A stretch of DNA of 45,877 bases, from contig JAUQPL010000014.1 of assembly GCA_030550395.1 (NCBI GenBank), positions 1-45,877 of the forward strand, in the 5' to 3' direction. Positions 25,991 through 35,414 of this stretch are shown piece by piece (the first letter of the stretch is position 1; every line of letters begins with the position of its first letter). Made by a program: the position numbers and the translations under genes. The notes beneath the pieces are model-generated. The model was not told the DNA's origin. It was given only the letters and a program-made list of their open reading frames with translations, and did not search any database. This DNA comes from Bacteroidota bacterium. Its GTDB lineage: Bacteria > Bacteroidota > Ignavibacteria > Kapaibacteriales > HRBIN21.

Positions 25991-26977
25991 ATGGTATTGC
26001 TTCCCCCCGAACTCCAGAGCCATCTCCGTCCTCCTCCCGAACATGCGTTCAGCCGTAACGACCCAGACGATCCACGCCTGGGTGAGCTCATCTACCGCGG
26101 TCATGCACCGGAGGGACGCACTCCCGACGTCGTCCTTTTGGGTATTCCGCAGGATCTCGGCGTCCAAATCAACCGGGGACGCCCAGGCGCTGCCGAAGCA
26201 CCGGGTGCTATCCGCTCCGCCTTGTACCGACTCACGCCCAATACGGGCGGAGAAGCAGGACTGGAGCAGCTCTGCATCGTGGATCTGGGCGATATAGAAA
26301 CACAGGGCAAAAGCTTACCCGACATCCACGCTCTCCAACAGCAATGCGTCTTCGCACTCCTCCAGCAGAGCCGTTGCACAATCGTCTTAGGAGGCGGTCA
26401 CGATATCGCATACCCCAATGCAGCAGCGCTCTTCCAGCATCACGAATGCGGGATTCTAGTCTTTGACGCTCACCCCGATGTTCGCCCTCGACGCAACGGA
26501 AGCCCTCATTCCGGTTCAGCATTCCGGCAGCTATTGGAAGAACTGGGCTTTCCGCCATACCGCCTTGCTTACATTGGTCTTCAACCCTTCGCCGTTGCCC
26601 GTGCCCACTACGACTATCTCCACCACCGGGGTGTTCACGTATGCCCTATAGCAGAGCTACGGACCCGGGGAATGTCCGCCGTGCTCCCGGCTCTCTTTGA
26701 CGCTGTCTCTAACGGGGGCAGCTTACCGGTCTACGCCTCCTTTGACCTGGATGTTGTTCCCGCAGCCTTCGCCCCCGGTGTCAGCGCCCCCGCCACCATA
26801 GGGATTCCTCCCGAAGAACTTCTGTGGGCAGCACAATTCCTCGGTTCCCATGCCATCGTGCGACTTGTGGATATCGCCGAGCTAAACCCCCGCTATGACA
26901 TCGATGGACGGACCGCCCGTCTTGCCGCTTGGCTTACCGCCTCCTTCCTTGCCGGTATGCTGCAGCGCTCCCTATAG
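25991..26977 (+). CDS. Ureohydrolase family protein, probably formimidoylglutamase
   Basis: A 328-residue manganese enzyme of the arginase/agmatinase/formimidoylglutamase family. Metal-binding motifs are VLGGGHDIAYP, LVFDAHPDVRP and ASFDLDVVPAAFAPGVSAPA. The DAHxDxR form and DLDVxPAAxAPGVSAP are typical of HutG-like formimidoylglutamases, which split formimino-glutamate into glutamate and formamide in histidine breakdown. No other hut genes are in the window, so agmatinase-like or other substrates remain possible. ATG 25991 is preferred to GTG 25925 because a promoter element lies between them. The gene diverges from recJ and is followed by the ABC importer operon 74 bases later. Confidence 0.8.
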   Translation: MVLLPPELQSHLRPPPEHAFSRNDPDDPRLGELIYRGHAPEGRTPDVVLLGIPQDLGVQINRGRPGAAEAPGAIRSALYRLTPNTGGEAGLEQLCIVDLGDIETQGKSLPDIHALQQQCVFALLQQSRCTIVLGGGHDIAYPNAAALFQHHECGILVFDAHPDVRPRRNGSPHSGSAFRQLLEELGFPPYRLAYIGLQPFAVARAHYDYLHHRGVHVCPIAELRTRGMSAVLPALFDAVSNGGSLPVYASFDLDVVPAAFAPGVSAPATIGIPPEELLWAAQFLGSHAIVRLVDIAELNPRYDIDGRTARLAAWLTASFLAGMLQRSL

Positions 26978-27051
26978 CGGCTCATCCGCAGCAGAAGTCC
27001 TAATTTGCATTTTAGCATTGCCAATCGGTCCCACTCTCGGAAGTGCTTTCA

Positions 27052-29040
27052 ATGGGAAGGTGTATCCAGGTATTTGGCTTGCTCATCGTTGCAGCATTCC
27101 TCCTGCCCTCTTGTCAGCGCCACCGAGGAAGCAGTGATGAATTAGAGCGACTGGCGATGAAGACCCGCCAGGTCTCTTCCTGGAAGCGGTATGACACTCC
27201 TGCAGGCGGCGATTCCACCGTCCCAGCAGAGCTGGGCGGACCTGGTTTTGAACGGATTGCCGACTCTTTAGGCTTCCAAACTTACGTTCCCACGCCCGAG
27301 GAATTGCCCTTCTTCGGCGATCCACGAGCAAAGACCGGGGGAAGGATTCGCATTGCTGTGCCCCGCTTCCCCCTCACCTTCCGCCCGTATGGACAGCACT
27401 CTAACTACGTAGAAAATAGCCTCATCGCCAGCCTGGTCTACGAAACCTTGCTCGGTACTCACCCAGTCACACGGGAGTTCATCCCTGCTTTGGCGTCCCA
27501 TTGGAAAATCCTACCTGACCGAAAGACCTTCCTTTACCGCATAGACCCCAACGCCCGCTTCTCCGATGGACGCCCCGTCACAGCAGAAGACGTGGTCGCA
27601 ACATGGCGTCTTGTCATGGACGAGACCATCTTGGAGCCCTCGCTCCAGCTGGTCTTTGGCAAATTTGAGGAACCACGGGCTCTGAGTAAGTACCTGGTTG
27701 AGGTCCGAAGCAAAACGCTCAACTGGCGCAACTTCCTCTACTTCTCCGCAGCGTTGCCAATCCTTCCTGCTCACGTCATTGGGAATCTGACAGGCAAAGA
27801 GTTCCTAGAGCGCTTCCAGTACGAACTTCCCCCGGGTTCAGGGGAGTACATCATTCTGCCCCAGGACGTCCAGAAAGGGAAAGCATACGCCCTGACTCGT
27901 CGCGATGACTACTGGGCAAAAGACTACCCTATGACTCGCTATACGGGAAATTTTGACCGCATTGAGTTTGAAGTCGTCAAGGACAACCCACTGTTAGCCT
28001 ACGAGATGTTCAAGAAAGGCGATACGGATTTCTTTATCTTCGGGACACTGACGACCGAGCACTGGGTGAAGGACACCGCTTACGAAGCCTTACAGAAAGG
28101 CTGGATCCAAAAGCGTCGGGTCTACACTGATGGAGCTGTCGGGACGATGGGTTTTGCCTTCAACATGCGCAAGCCCCCATTTGACGATATCCGAGTGCGG
28201 AAGGCTTTCGCCCATCTCCTCAATCGTGAAGCCCTTATTCGGGAGCTGCTCTACAACGAATACGAACTCATGGACTCCTACCATGCCAACACCGTCTACG
28301 AAAATCCTAACAATCCTAAAGTGCGCTATAACCCTGAACTGGCTCAACAACTGCTAGCCGAAGCAGGGTGGCGCACCCGCAATAGCCAGGGCATTCTGGT
28401 CAAAGACGGAAAACCCTTTGTGATCGAAATGGGTATCCCAAAGGCTATCGAGCGCTTCGTTACGCCCTACCAACAGGAACTGCGGAAGTCGGGTATCGAC
28501 CTGCAGCTAAAATTCCAAGACCCTAATACCCTCTGGCGTAATGCTATGGAGCGCAACTTCACGCTCTTCTTTGTGAACTGGACAGGGCTTCAGACGCCCA
28601 ATCCGGAAACCTCCCTGCGCTCAGAGCTGGCGGACAAAAACGATAACAACAACATTGAAGGCTTCAAGAATGCCCGCGTAGACCAGCTATGCGATATGTA
28701 CGACACGGCATTTTCGCGCGAGGCCCAGATCCATATCATCCGAGAGATTGACAGCATTGTGATGGCATCATACAAAAACGTACTCATGTGGTACCCGCGA
28801 GGCATTCGTATCGCTTACTGGGATAAGTTCGGCATGCCTGAGTACGTTTTGCCCCGGTTTACCCAGACAGGATATGTGGACCTGGCCATCGTTAGCACGT
28901 GGTGGTATGACGCCGAAAAAGCTCGGCGCCTGGAAGAGGCACGCCGGAATAATAAGGCGCTTGCTCGCGGACCTATAGAAGTGCGTTTTTGGAAGGAGTT
29001 CAATGAACAGCGTTTCTTAGCGCAGATTCGCTCACAGTAG
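27052..29040 (+). CDS. Peptide ABC importer, substrate-binding lipoprotein (family 5)
   Basis: A 662-residue periplasmic binding protein. The N-terminus MGRCIQVFGLLIVAAFLLPS ends in a lipobox cysteine (LPSC), so it should be lipid-anchored. The body is the family 5 oligopeptide-binding fold: FSDGRPVTAEDVVATWRLVM, VYETLLGTHPV and PFDDIRVRKAFAHLLNREAL are characteristic. The first 100 residues of the mature protein are a variable linker. Similarity in layout to YejA, with its Yej-like permeases next door, suggests import of peptides or peptide-like compounds. The ATG at 27052 follows GGAAG; an in-frame GTG at 27043 is less likely. First gene of a five-gene operon. Confidence 0.88.
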   Translation: MGRCIQVFGLLIVAAFLLPSCQRHRGSSDELERLAMKTRQVSSWKRYDTPAGGDSTVPAELGGPGFERIADSLGFQTYVPTPEELPFFGDPRAKTGGRIRIAVPRFPLTFRPYGQHSNYVENSLIASLVYETLLGTHPVTREFIPALASHWKILPDRKTFLYRIDPNARFSDGRPVTAEDVVATWRLVMDETILEPSLQLVFGKFEEPRALSKYLVEVRSKTLNWRNFLYFSAALPILPAHVIGNLTGKEFLERFQYELPPGSGEYIILPQDVQKGKAYALTRRDDYWAKDYPMTRYTGNFDRIEFEVVKDNPLLAYEMFKKGDTDFFIFGTLTTEHWVKDTAYEALQKGWIQKRRVYTDGAVGTMGFAFNMRKPPFDDIRVRKAFAHLLNREALIRELLYNEYELMDSYHANTVYENPNNPKVRYNPELAQQLLAEAGWRTRNSQGILVKDGKPFVIEMGIPKAIERFVTPYQQELRKSGIDLQLKFQDPNTLWRNAMERNFTLFFVNWTGLQTPNPETSLRSELADKNDNNNIEGFKNARVDQLCDMYDTAFSREAQIHIIREIDSIVMASYKNVLMWYPRGIRIAYWDKFGMPEYVLPRFTQTGYVDLAIVSTWWYDAEKARRLEEARRNNKALARGPIEVRFWKEFNEQRFLAQIRSQ

Positions 29041-29051
29041 GGTAACAGCGC

Positions 29052-30293
29052 ATGTGGGAGTATTTCCTCCGCCGCCTGCTTCTGACTATTCCCACCTTCC
29101 TGGGTGCAACGCTTGTGGTTTTTGTTATCATCCAACTGGCACCCGGTGGTCCTCTGGAACAACAAATTATGGCGCTCCGGATGGCGATGGGCGGAGAAGC
29201 CGTCGGCGGCGGTGTCGCTGGGCAGACAGGCGCCATGATTCCGGAAAGCGCCTTGGAAGAACTGCGCCGCTACTACGGCTTTGATAAGCCTATTCTCATC
29301 CGCTACCTGACTTGGCTAGGCGTCTGGCCACGGGAGATAGAAAGCTACGTGGCTACTCCAGGGCGCATTCGCAATATCGGGGAAGGACGCCAAGTTCTGG
29401 TTGAAAAAACCTCTGAAGGCTATCGGCTCACGGATCCCCAAACTGGACAACCGTTGACGGGATGGCATATTGAACCTCAGAGGAACGAACGTGGAGAAGA
29501 GCGCGTACGCATTTATCGAACAGGCTTCAGCGGAATTCTGACTGGCAATTTTGGGACTTCTTATACCTACAACGAGCCGGTTATGCACCTCATCATGCAA
29601 CGGCTCCCTGTCTCACTTCAATTCGGACTCATCGGGTTCATCCTAAGTTACTCCATCTGCATTTACCTCGGGATTCAAAAAGCGCTGGCCCACGGTACAC
29701 CCTTTGACCTCATCTCCAGCACGCTGGTCTTCATTGGCTACTCTATCCCCGGATGGGCGCTGGGAGCGTTCCTGCTCATGCTTTTCGGAACCCAGACTTT
29801 CATAGAGCTCTTCCCCCTGGGCGGATTTCAATCGGAGAACTATGCAGAACTATCGCTGCTGGAGAAGATTTTGGACCGTGCCTGGCACTTCGTATTGCCA
29901 ACAATCGCCTACACCGTCGGTAGCTTCGCTTCGCTGACTGTGCTGATGAAGAACTCGCTGCTGGAAAACCTCAGTCAGGATTACATCCGCACTGCCTTTG
30001 CAAAAGGGCTATCGGAAAAGCGGGTCATCTGGCTCCACGCCCTGCGCAATTCTATCATCCCGATTGCCGCCAATATTGGCTACATCATTGGGCTGTTCTT
30101 GGCAGGCTCGTACTTGATTGAGCTGGTCTTCAACATTGACGGCGTAGGCAAACTCTCCATCGAGGCGGTCTTTGCCCGTGACTACCCAATCGTGTTCGGC
30201 TTCACTGTGCTGGCGGTCTTGGTTCGCCTGTTCGGGGCTATTCTCTCCGATCTGACTCTGGCGTTGGTCGATCCACGCATTCGCTTTAAGTAA
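29052..30293 (+). CDS. Peptide ABC importer, permease 1 (YejB-like)
   Basis: A 413-residue inner-membrane permease. It starts MWEYFLRRLLLTIPTFLGAT, with APGGP soon after, like YejB and DppB. Between the first and second membrane segments is a large periplasmic insertion of about 150 residues, also seen in YejB-type permeases. The C-terminal half holds the BPD_transp_1 core with the EAA loop region RTAFAKGLSEKRVIWLHALR that contacts the ATPase. It begins 11 bases after the binding-protein gene and ends sharing one base with the next start codon (TAATG). Confidence 0.9.
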   Translation: MWEYFLRRLLLTIPTFLGATLVVFVIIQLAPGGPLEQQIMALRMAMGGEAVGGGVAGQTGAMIPESALEELRRYYGFDKPILIRYLTWLGVWPREIESYVATPGRIRNIGEGRQVLVEKTSEGYRLTDPQTGQPLTGWHIEPQRNERGEERVRIYRTGFSGILTGNFGTSYTYNEPVMHLIMQRLPVSLQFGLIGFILSYSICIYLGIQKALAHGTPFDLISSTLVFIGYSIPGWALGAFLLMLFGTQTFIELFPLGGFQSENYAELSLLEKILDRAWHFVLPTIAYTVGSFASLTVLMKNSLLENLSQDYIRTAFAKGLSEKRVIWLHALRNSIIPIAANIGYIIGLFLAGSYLIELVFNIDGVGKLSIEAVFARDYPIVFGFTVLAVLVRLFGAILSDLTLALVDPRIRFK

Positions 30294-31468
30294 TGGCACC
30301 GCGCCTTTTGGAATGGCGGACTCGGAGTACCCCACCTCAGGAATCGGCAGAGCAGCCCGTGGTGTCTGTGAGCGTTCTGCAGCGGCGTTGGCGAAAATTC
30401 AAGAGCCTGAAGCGAGGCTATTACTCCCTCCTACTGCTTTTGAGCGCCTATGCCCTCTCCTTCTTTCTGCCGCTTCTGGTAACGAACAAAGCGCTTGTCG
30501 TCCGCTACGAAGGACGTTGGTACTTTCCCGCCGTGAAATCGTGGCTGGTTTCCTTGCCCCTGGTTGGCGGACTCTTTGGCACGGATTTCTATAGCGGGGA
30601 GTTCTTCGGACAGCGTGGGAACAGCGGGGAATGTAATTACCGTCTTCTCAAACAGCAATACGAATCGGAAGGAAGGGGCAACTTTGTCCTCCTGGCCCCC
30701 TATCCGTATAGCCCTATTGAGGATGTAACCGTCGAGGGCAACATTGCCTTCCTCCCGCCCCTGGAGCAGGACCCCAATGGTTTCATCCGCCTTTTGGGGA
30801 CAGACGACCGCGGGCGCGATGTCTTTGCCCGCATGGCATACGGTTTCCAGATTTCCCTTTCCTTCGCTCTCATCCTGGCACTGCTGGAATACCTCATCGG
30901 CGTTCCTATTGGGGCAGCTTTAGGGTTTTTCGGCGGACGCTTCGACATCCTCGCCCAGCGCCTGATTGAAATTTGGGCAACTGTCCCTTTCCTTTTCCTG
31001 GTCATCATCGTCGCTTCCATCGTGCGACCGAACTTCATCCTCCTGCTGCTACTTTTGGCGCTGTTCACATGGGTGGGGATTACAGTTTTGATTCGGGCAG
31101 AATTCTACCGAGAGAAGGCAAAAGATTACGTTGCTGCCGCTCTCTCCATCGGGGTACCGCGCTGGAAAATCATGTTCAAGCACATTCTGCCTAACGCCCT
31201 GGTTCCTATCATTACCTACTTCCCCTTCTCAGTCGTAGCGGGAATCGGGGCTTTAGTGAGCCTGGACTTTCTCGGTTTCGGGCTACCTCCGCCGACTCCC
31301 AGCTGGGGAGAGATGATGAGCGTTGGCCTTCAGCACCTGGCAACGGGTAAATGGTGGCTTATGCTTTCTCCGATGATGGCACTGTTTATTACACTGACGC
31401 TAATTGTCTTCATCGGGGAGTCAGTCCGCGAAGCTTTCGATCCACGAACATTCTCACGGCTTCGATAG
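30293..31468 (+). CDS. Peptide ABC importer, permease 2 (YejE-like)
   Basis: A 391-residue inner-membrane permease. An N-terminal OppC-N-type segment has one membrane helix and a periplasmic stretch. The transport core follows: LLGTDDRGRDVFARMAYGFQ, AALGFFGGRFD, AALSIGVPRWKIMFKHILPN (EAA loop) and LDFLGFGLPPPTPSWGEMM. The end IGESVREAFDPRT is typical of YejE/OppC. The start codon shares one base with the previous stop, so the two permeases are coupled. Confidence 0.9.
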   Translation: MAPRLLEWRTRSTPPQESAEQPVVSVSVLQRRWRKFKSLKRGYYSLLLLLSAYALSFFLPLLVTNKALVVRYEGRWYFPAVKSWLVSLPLVGGLFGTDFYSGEFFGQRGNSGECNYRLLKQQYESEGRGNFVLLAPYPYSPIEDVTVEGNIAFLPPLEQDPNGFIRLLGTDDRGRDVFARMAYGFQISLSFALILALLEYLIGVPIGAALGFFGGRFDILAQRLIEIWATVPFLFLVIIVASIVRPNFILLLLLLALFTWVGITVLIRAEFYREKAKDYVAAALSIGVPRWKIMFKHILPNALVPIITYFPFSVVAGIGALVSLDFLGFGLPPPTPSWGEMMSVGLQHLATGKWWLMLSPMMALFITLTLIVFIGESVREAFDPRTFSRLR

Positions 31469-31475
31469 AAACACC

Positions 31476-32492
31476 ATGCAGTCGCCCAGACCACCGATTC
31501 TGAGTATCCGAAATCTTCGCACCTACTTCTCCATCGAGGGGCAATGGGCAAAAGCCGTCGACGGAGTCTCCTTTGACCTCTTTCCGGGCGAGATGGTTGG
31601 ACTGGTCGGGGAATCAGGGTCAGGGAAATCCGTAACCGCTCTCTCCATCCTCCGCCTCATTCCCGACCCACCGGGACGTATCGTGGGCGGAGAAATCTGG
31701 CTCAACGGCATAGATCTCCTGGCCCTGCCTTTAGAACAAATGTATCGGATCCGCGGGGGAAAAATCGCCATGATCTTCCAAGAGCCCATGACCTCGCTCA
31801 ACCCCGTCTTCACCATCGGGATGCAGATTATGGAAACAATTCTAGCACACGAATCCGTAAGCAAAGCCGAGGCCCGGGAACGAGCAATAGAGCTTTTACG
31901 TCAAGTCGGTATCCCCGACGCCGATAAACGCTTCAATGATTATCCGCACCAGTTCTCCGGAGGGATGCGCCAACGGGTGATGATTGCCATGGCGCTGGCC
32001 TGCAATCCACAGCTTTTGATTGCAGATGAACCTACAACGGCGCTGGATGTAACCATCCAAGCACAGATTCTGGAACTAATGCTCCAGCTTAAGTCCCAAC
32101 GCGAGGACGCTGCAATCCTGCTAATCACACACGATTTAGCAGTGGTCGCGCAAACCTGCCAGCGCGTCATCGTGATGTACGGAGGGAAGGTCCAGGAAAT
32201 GGCAACTACGGAAGTGCTCTTTGACAACCCTCTCCACCCCTACACCCGAGGACTGTTAGAGTGCATTCCTCGCCCAATCGCCCCAGGACAAAAGCGAAGC
32301 CGTCTTTTTGCCATCCCTGGGAATGTCCCCAGCATCCTCCGCTTACCAGCAGGATGTAAGTTTTGTACCCGCTGCTCTGTAAAACTGGATATCTGCGAAA
32401 CCGTTGAACCACCCCTTGTCGAAGTTGAACCGGGCCACTTCGTCCGATGCCATTTAGTCCAGCCACGCCAAGGGGGAATGCAATATGAGTGA
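31476..32492 (+). CDS. Peptide ABC importer, ATPase 1 (OppD/DppD-like)
   Basis: A 338-residue ATP-binding subunit: [20 protein letters not shown] (Walker A), [17 protein letters not shown] (signature), [20 protein letters not shown] (Walker B). The C-terminal oligopeptide-ATPase domain has [20 protein letters not shown] with the [14 protein letters not shown] cysteines that bind an iron-sulfur cluster in related DppD/OppD proteins. The frame is open back to 31404 inside the permease gene, but ATG 31476 gives the normal start. It overlaps the second ATPase gene by eight bases. Confidence 0.92.
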   Translation: MQSPRPPILSIRNLRTYFSIEGQWAKAVDGVSFDLFPGEMVGLVGESGSGKSVTALSILRLIPDPPGRIVGGEIWLNGIDLLALPLEQMYRIRGGKIAMIFQEPMTSLNPVFTIGMQIMETILAHESVSKAEARERAIELLRQVGIPDADKRFNDYPHQFSGGMRQRVMIAMALACNPQLLIADEPTTALDVTIQAQILELMLQLKSQREDAAILLITHDLAVVAQTCQRVIVMYGGKVQEMATTEVLFDNPLHPYTRGLLECIPRPIAPGQKRSRLFAIPGNVPSILRLPAGCKFCTRCSVKLDICETVEPPLVEVEPGHFVRCHLVQPRQGGMQYE

Positions 32493-33519
32493 GGTGTTGC
32501 TCCGCGTCGAGGACTTACGGGTCGCTTTCCCTGTCTACGGGGGAGTTCTGCAACGCATTGTTGGACGCTTACCGGCTGTCGATGGTGTCCACTTGACAAT
32601 CTATCGGCAAGAAACCTTGGGACTGGTAGGGGAGTCCGGCTCAGGGAAAACCACTATAGGACGGGCACTTGTAGGAATCCTGCCTGCCACCACCCCCGAT
32701 GCCCTCATCCAAGGACGAGCATGGTTTTATGCCTCCAACCTTGAAGAGCCTGTGGACTTGCTCCAACTCTTCTCTCGCCGTGGGCACCGAAGATACTCCC
32801 GACCGCTTCAGCTGCAGTATCGACGCCGCATTCAAATGGTCTTCCAAGACCCATTCTCCTCGCTCAACCCACGGCTGTCCGTGGAACAGATCATTGCCGA
32901 ACCGCTCCAAATCCATTTCCCCGAGCTCTCCCGAGCAGAAATCCGTGACCGCATCGGCTGGCTGCTGGAAAAGGTCGGCCTACAGCCCGACGATGGGATA
33001 CGATACCCTCACGAGTTCTCCGGCGGCCAACGTCAGCGCATTGGTTTAGCACGTGCTTTGGCAACCCACCCCGACTTAGTCATCTGCGATGAGCCCGTCT
33101 CAGCATTGGACGTCTCTATCCAGGCACAGGTAATCAACCTGATGGAAGACCTCCAGGAAGAGTTCGGCATGGCGTACTTGTTCATCGCCCATGACCTATC
33201 GGTAGTCCACCATATCAGCAAGCGCATTGCTGTTATGTACCTGGGACATCTCGTTGAAGTCGGTCCTGCTGATGCCGTCTACTTTACCCCCAAACATCCG
33301 TATACCCAAGCCCTGATTTCCGCCGTACCTATCGCTAAACCTGGCTACCGCCGAGAACGCATCCCCTTGCGCGGGGAAGTTCCCTCCCTCTTGCACAAGC
33401 CCTCAGGATGTCCTTTCCACCCCCGCTGTCCCCGTGCCCAACCCGACTGCGCGGAACACTTACCACAGCTGGAGGAGAAAGCTCCTGGGCATTGGGTTGC
33501 CTGCCCTTATGCGGATTGA
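32485..33519 (+). CDS. Peptide ABC importer, ATPase 2 (OppF/DppF-like)
   Basis: A 344-residue ATP-binding subunit partnering the previous one. [20 protein letters not shown] is Walker A, EFSGGQRQRIGLARALA the signature and LVICDEPVSALDVSIQAQVI Walker B. The C-terminal domain ends with CPFHPRCPRAQPDC, again cysteine-rich. In YejABEF of enterobacteria the two ATPases are one fused protein (YejF); here they are separate, as in Opp and Dpp. It ends two bases before the convergent pgsA stop, leaving no room for a separate terminator. Confidence 0.92.
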   Translation: MSEVLLRVEDLRVAFPVYGGVLQRIVGRLPAVDGVHLTIYRQETLGLVGESGSGKTTIGRALVGILPATTPDALIQGRAWFYASNLEEPVDLLQLFSRRGHRRYSRPLQLQYRRRIQMVFQDPFSSLNPRLSVEQIIAEPLQIHFPELSRAEIRDRIGWLLEKVGLQPDDGIRYPHEFSGGQRQRIGLARALATHPDLVICDEPVSALDVSIQAQVINLMEDLQEEFGMAYLFIAHDLSVVHHISKRIAVMYLGHLVEVGPADAVYFTPKHPYTQALISAVPIAKPGYRRERIPLRGEVPSLLHKPSGCPFHPRCPRAQPDCAEHLPQLEEKAPGHWVACPYAD

Positions 33520-33520
33520 T

Positions 33521-34120
33521 TCAAAGAGGTCTGTGCTCCCGCCAAGCAAATAGAACTCGCGCATAGCGCCGGACATACATCCCCAGCGTCCAAAGTGCCA
33601 GCAGCGCGATAAAGAGGAAAAAGCCCTGAACCCACCCGCTATAGAGTATCCATTCGGCAAACGCTGCATGAGATTGCTCCCCACCCCTCCAGAGGGCAAG
33701 GAGAAGGACAATCGGCACAAGCCCTCCCATCTGCACGAAAGTCTTCAGACGAGCTGCCGGGAGCGTCCGCACTGGTTCCCCTTGTTGCAGGGAGTACCAC
33801 CGGAGCAACGTTGCAGAAATATCCCGTAACACAAGGATGACAACCATCCACACAGGAGCAATCCCTACCCATGTGAGGGGCAGCAGCACCGATAGGACCA
33901 ACACCTTATCGGCCAAGGGGTCCAGAAAAGCCCCCTCGGGCGTGCTCTGCCCATATCGCCGGGCAATCCAGCCGTCAATCCCATCGGTAAGAGCCGCAAC
34001 AGCGAACAAAATTGCCCCCGACCACACAAGCCATGCTTCCTCAACACCCAAGCACATTGCAATGAAGGGTGCCGAGAGGAGGCGAACAAGTGTTAACAGA
34101 TTGGGTACCGTCAGCACCAT
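33521..34120 (-). CDS. pgsA: CDP-diacylglycerol-glycerol-3-phosphate 3-phosphatidyltransferase
   Basis: A 199-residue inner-membrane enzyme making phosphatidylglycerol phosphate. The CDP-alcohol phosphotransferase signature DGIDGWIARRYG, continuing to GAFLDPLADK, is complete (D-x2-DG-x2-AR-x8-G-x3-D-x3-D). MVLTVPNLLTLVRLL at the start is typical of PgsA. Four to five hydrophobic segments follow. ATG 34120 overlaps the tpiA stop by ten bases. PgsA rather than another alcohol phosphotransferase is inferred from length and N-terminus. Confidence 0.88.
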   Translation of the reverse strand: MVLTVPNLLTLVRLLSAPFIAMCLGVEEAWLVWSGAILFAVAALTDGIDGWIARRYGQSTPEGAFLDPLADKVLVLSVLLPLTWVGIAPVWMVVILVLRDISATLLRWYSLQQGEPVRTLPAARLKTFVQMGGLVPIVLLLALWRGGEQSHAAFAEWILYSGWVQGFFLFIALLALWTLGMYVRRYARVLFAWREHRPL

Positions 34121-34881
34121 ACGGCATCAGCGACCGCTTGGACAATCATTCGGAAGTGGGAAGCCTCCAGCGAAGCACCGCCTACCAACACACCAGAGAC
34201 TTCGCGCTGGGCAACGATTGCCCGAATGTTCGCAGAGTGGACACTCCCACCATAGAGGATGGGGACATCCTCCGGCGCCCCCAACCGCTCCAGGAGCCGA
34301 CGCACCAACGTATGGGCTTCGGCAATATACTCCGGTTGCGCTGCTACTCCTGTCCCAATAGCCCACACCGGCTCATAAGCAACAAGGAGCTGCTTCCATG
34401 CCCCCGATGGGAAATCTTCTAAGCCCCGCCCTAGCTGCTGCTCAAGGACTTGTCCCGTCATCCCTTTCTCTCGCTCTTCCAACGTCTCTCCAATGCAGAG
34501 GACTGGATACATCCCAAACTCAACGACTCGACGTAGTTTACGGGCAATCTGCTGGTCGCTTTCGCCAGCGTAGCGGCGTCGCTCCGAATGTCCAACAAGT
34601 ACAACTGTGCAGCCCAACTCGCTGAGCATCCGCGCCGAGATCTCCCCTGTGTAAGCTCCCTGCACCTCCTCGTGACAATTCTGCGCTCCCCACAGGATAC
34701 CGCTTCCCTGCAATACCCGACGCACTGCCTCCAGGTTGGTAAAAGGCGGACACACCACCACTTGGACATCTGGTCCTATCCCCCTTGGCTCAGCCAAAAG
34801 CTCTTGGCGCAGCGCCTGAGCAAGTTGTGCGGCTTCCGAAGGCGTGGTGTGCATCTTCCAGTTTCCTATAACCCATCTCAT
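34111..34881 (-). CDS. tpiA: Triosephosphate isomerase
   Basis: A 256-residue glycolytic TIM-barrel enzyme interconverting dihydroxyacetone phosphate and glyceraldehyde 3-phosphate. NWKMHT carries the catalytic lysine, LVGHSERR the histidine, and AYEPVWAIGTG the glutamate and flexible loop. ILYGGSVHSANI is the phosphate-binding part. All key residues are present. Its start overlaps the lptC stop by ATGA and its end overlaps pgsA. Confidence 0.97.
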   Translation of the reverse strand: MRWVIGNWKMHTTPSEAAQLAQALRQELLAEPRGIGPDVQVVVCPPFTNLEAVRRVLQGSGILWGAQNCHEEVQGAYTGEISARMLSELGCTVVLVGHSERRRYAGESDQQIARKLRRVVEFGMYPVLCIGETLEEREKGMTGQVLEQQLGRGLEDFPSGAWKQLLVAYEPVWAIGTGVAAQPEYIAEAHTLVRRLLERLGAPEDVPILYGGSVHSANIRAIVAQREVSGVLVGGASLEASHFRMIVQAVADAVWC

Positions 34882-35414
34882 TGACGCTGCCCCCGGACAT
34901 TGAAGACCCGGTACATCTGCAGATCGTGGGTTGCTTCAAAACCTATCCCCTCCACTAACTCCGACGGGGTTACAATGCGGACGAAGGCTGGAGAGAAAAA
35001 GAGCTGACGCTTTCTCTCCCAATACAATTCCGTGGTTTCCAAACGCCGTCCTTCCGGATGCGAGCGCACGACCACATGTCCAAAGGCCGCCATTAGTCCC
35101 GTATGGTCTTCAATCCGGGCGCTATCGGCAAAGAGCTCCCCGATAAGCTCCCCTGCACGGAAGAAGCGAACATGCACCCGGTAGCGAAACACCACCTGTC
35201 CCTGCTCAGGCACACTGGAAGCCGTATCTGCTTCAACGTGCGCCCGCAGCCCTCCGAGGGAATCCAGAAGCCTAACACTGACCCCTACCGCCCATTGTGG
35301 CGGCATGCCCTGTAAGGAGTCCTCCGGAAAGAGCTCTCCTTCCGGAGGCACTTGCCCGACCGAACAAGCTACCAAGCCTGCAAGGACCCCTGCTACGGCA
35401 CGACAAACCCACAC
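34878..35414 (-). CDS. lptC: LptC-like lipopolysaccharide export lipoprotein
   Basis: A 178-residue periplasmic protein with the N-terminal stretch WVCRAVAGVLAGLVACS, where LVAC can serve as a lipobox. The middle and end show the LptC/OstA jellyroll pattern: SARIEDHTGLMAAFGHVVV, then LETTELYWERKRQLFFSPAF and VEGIGFEATHDLQMYRVFNV. LptC passes lipopolysaccharide from the LptBFG ATPase complex to LptA. The gene directly follows kdsA, whose product makes the Kdo precursor, so the context agrees. Start is uncertain: GTG 35414 (overlap 22 bases with kdsA) or GTG 35432 (overlap 40). No clear ribosome-binding site separates the two. Confidence 0.8.
   Translation of the reverse strand: MWVCRAVAGVLAGLVACSVGQVPPEGELFPEDSLQGMPPQWAVGVSVRLLDSLGGLRAHVEADTASSVPEQGQVVFRYRVHVRFFRAGELIGELFADSARIEDHTGLMAAFGHVVVRSHPEGRRLETTELYWERKRQLFFSPAFVRIVTPSELVEGIGFEATHDLQMYRVFNVRGQRQ

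Noticed and set aside
33519-33521. Terminator between the ABC operon and pgsA
   Set aside because: The convergent stop codons are only two bases apart and no hairpin fits the junction.
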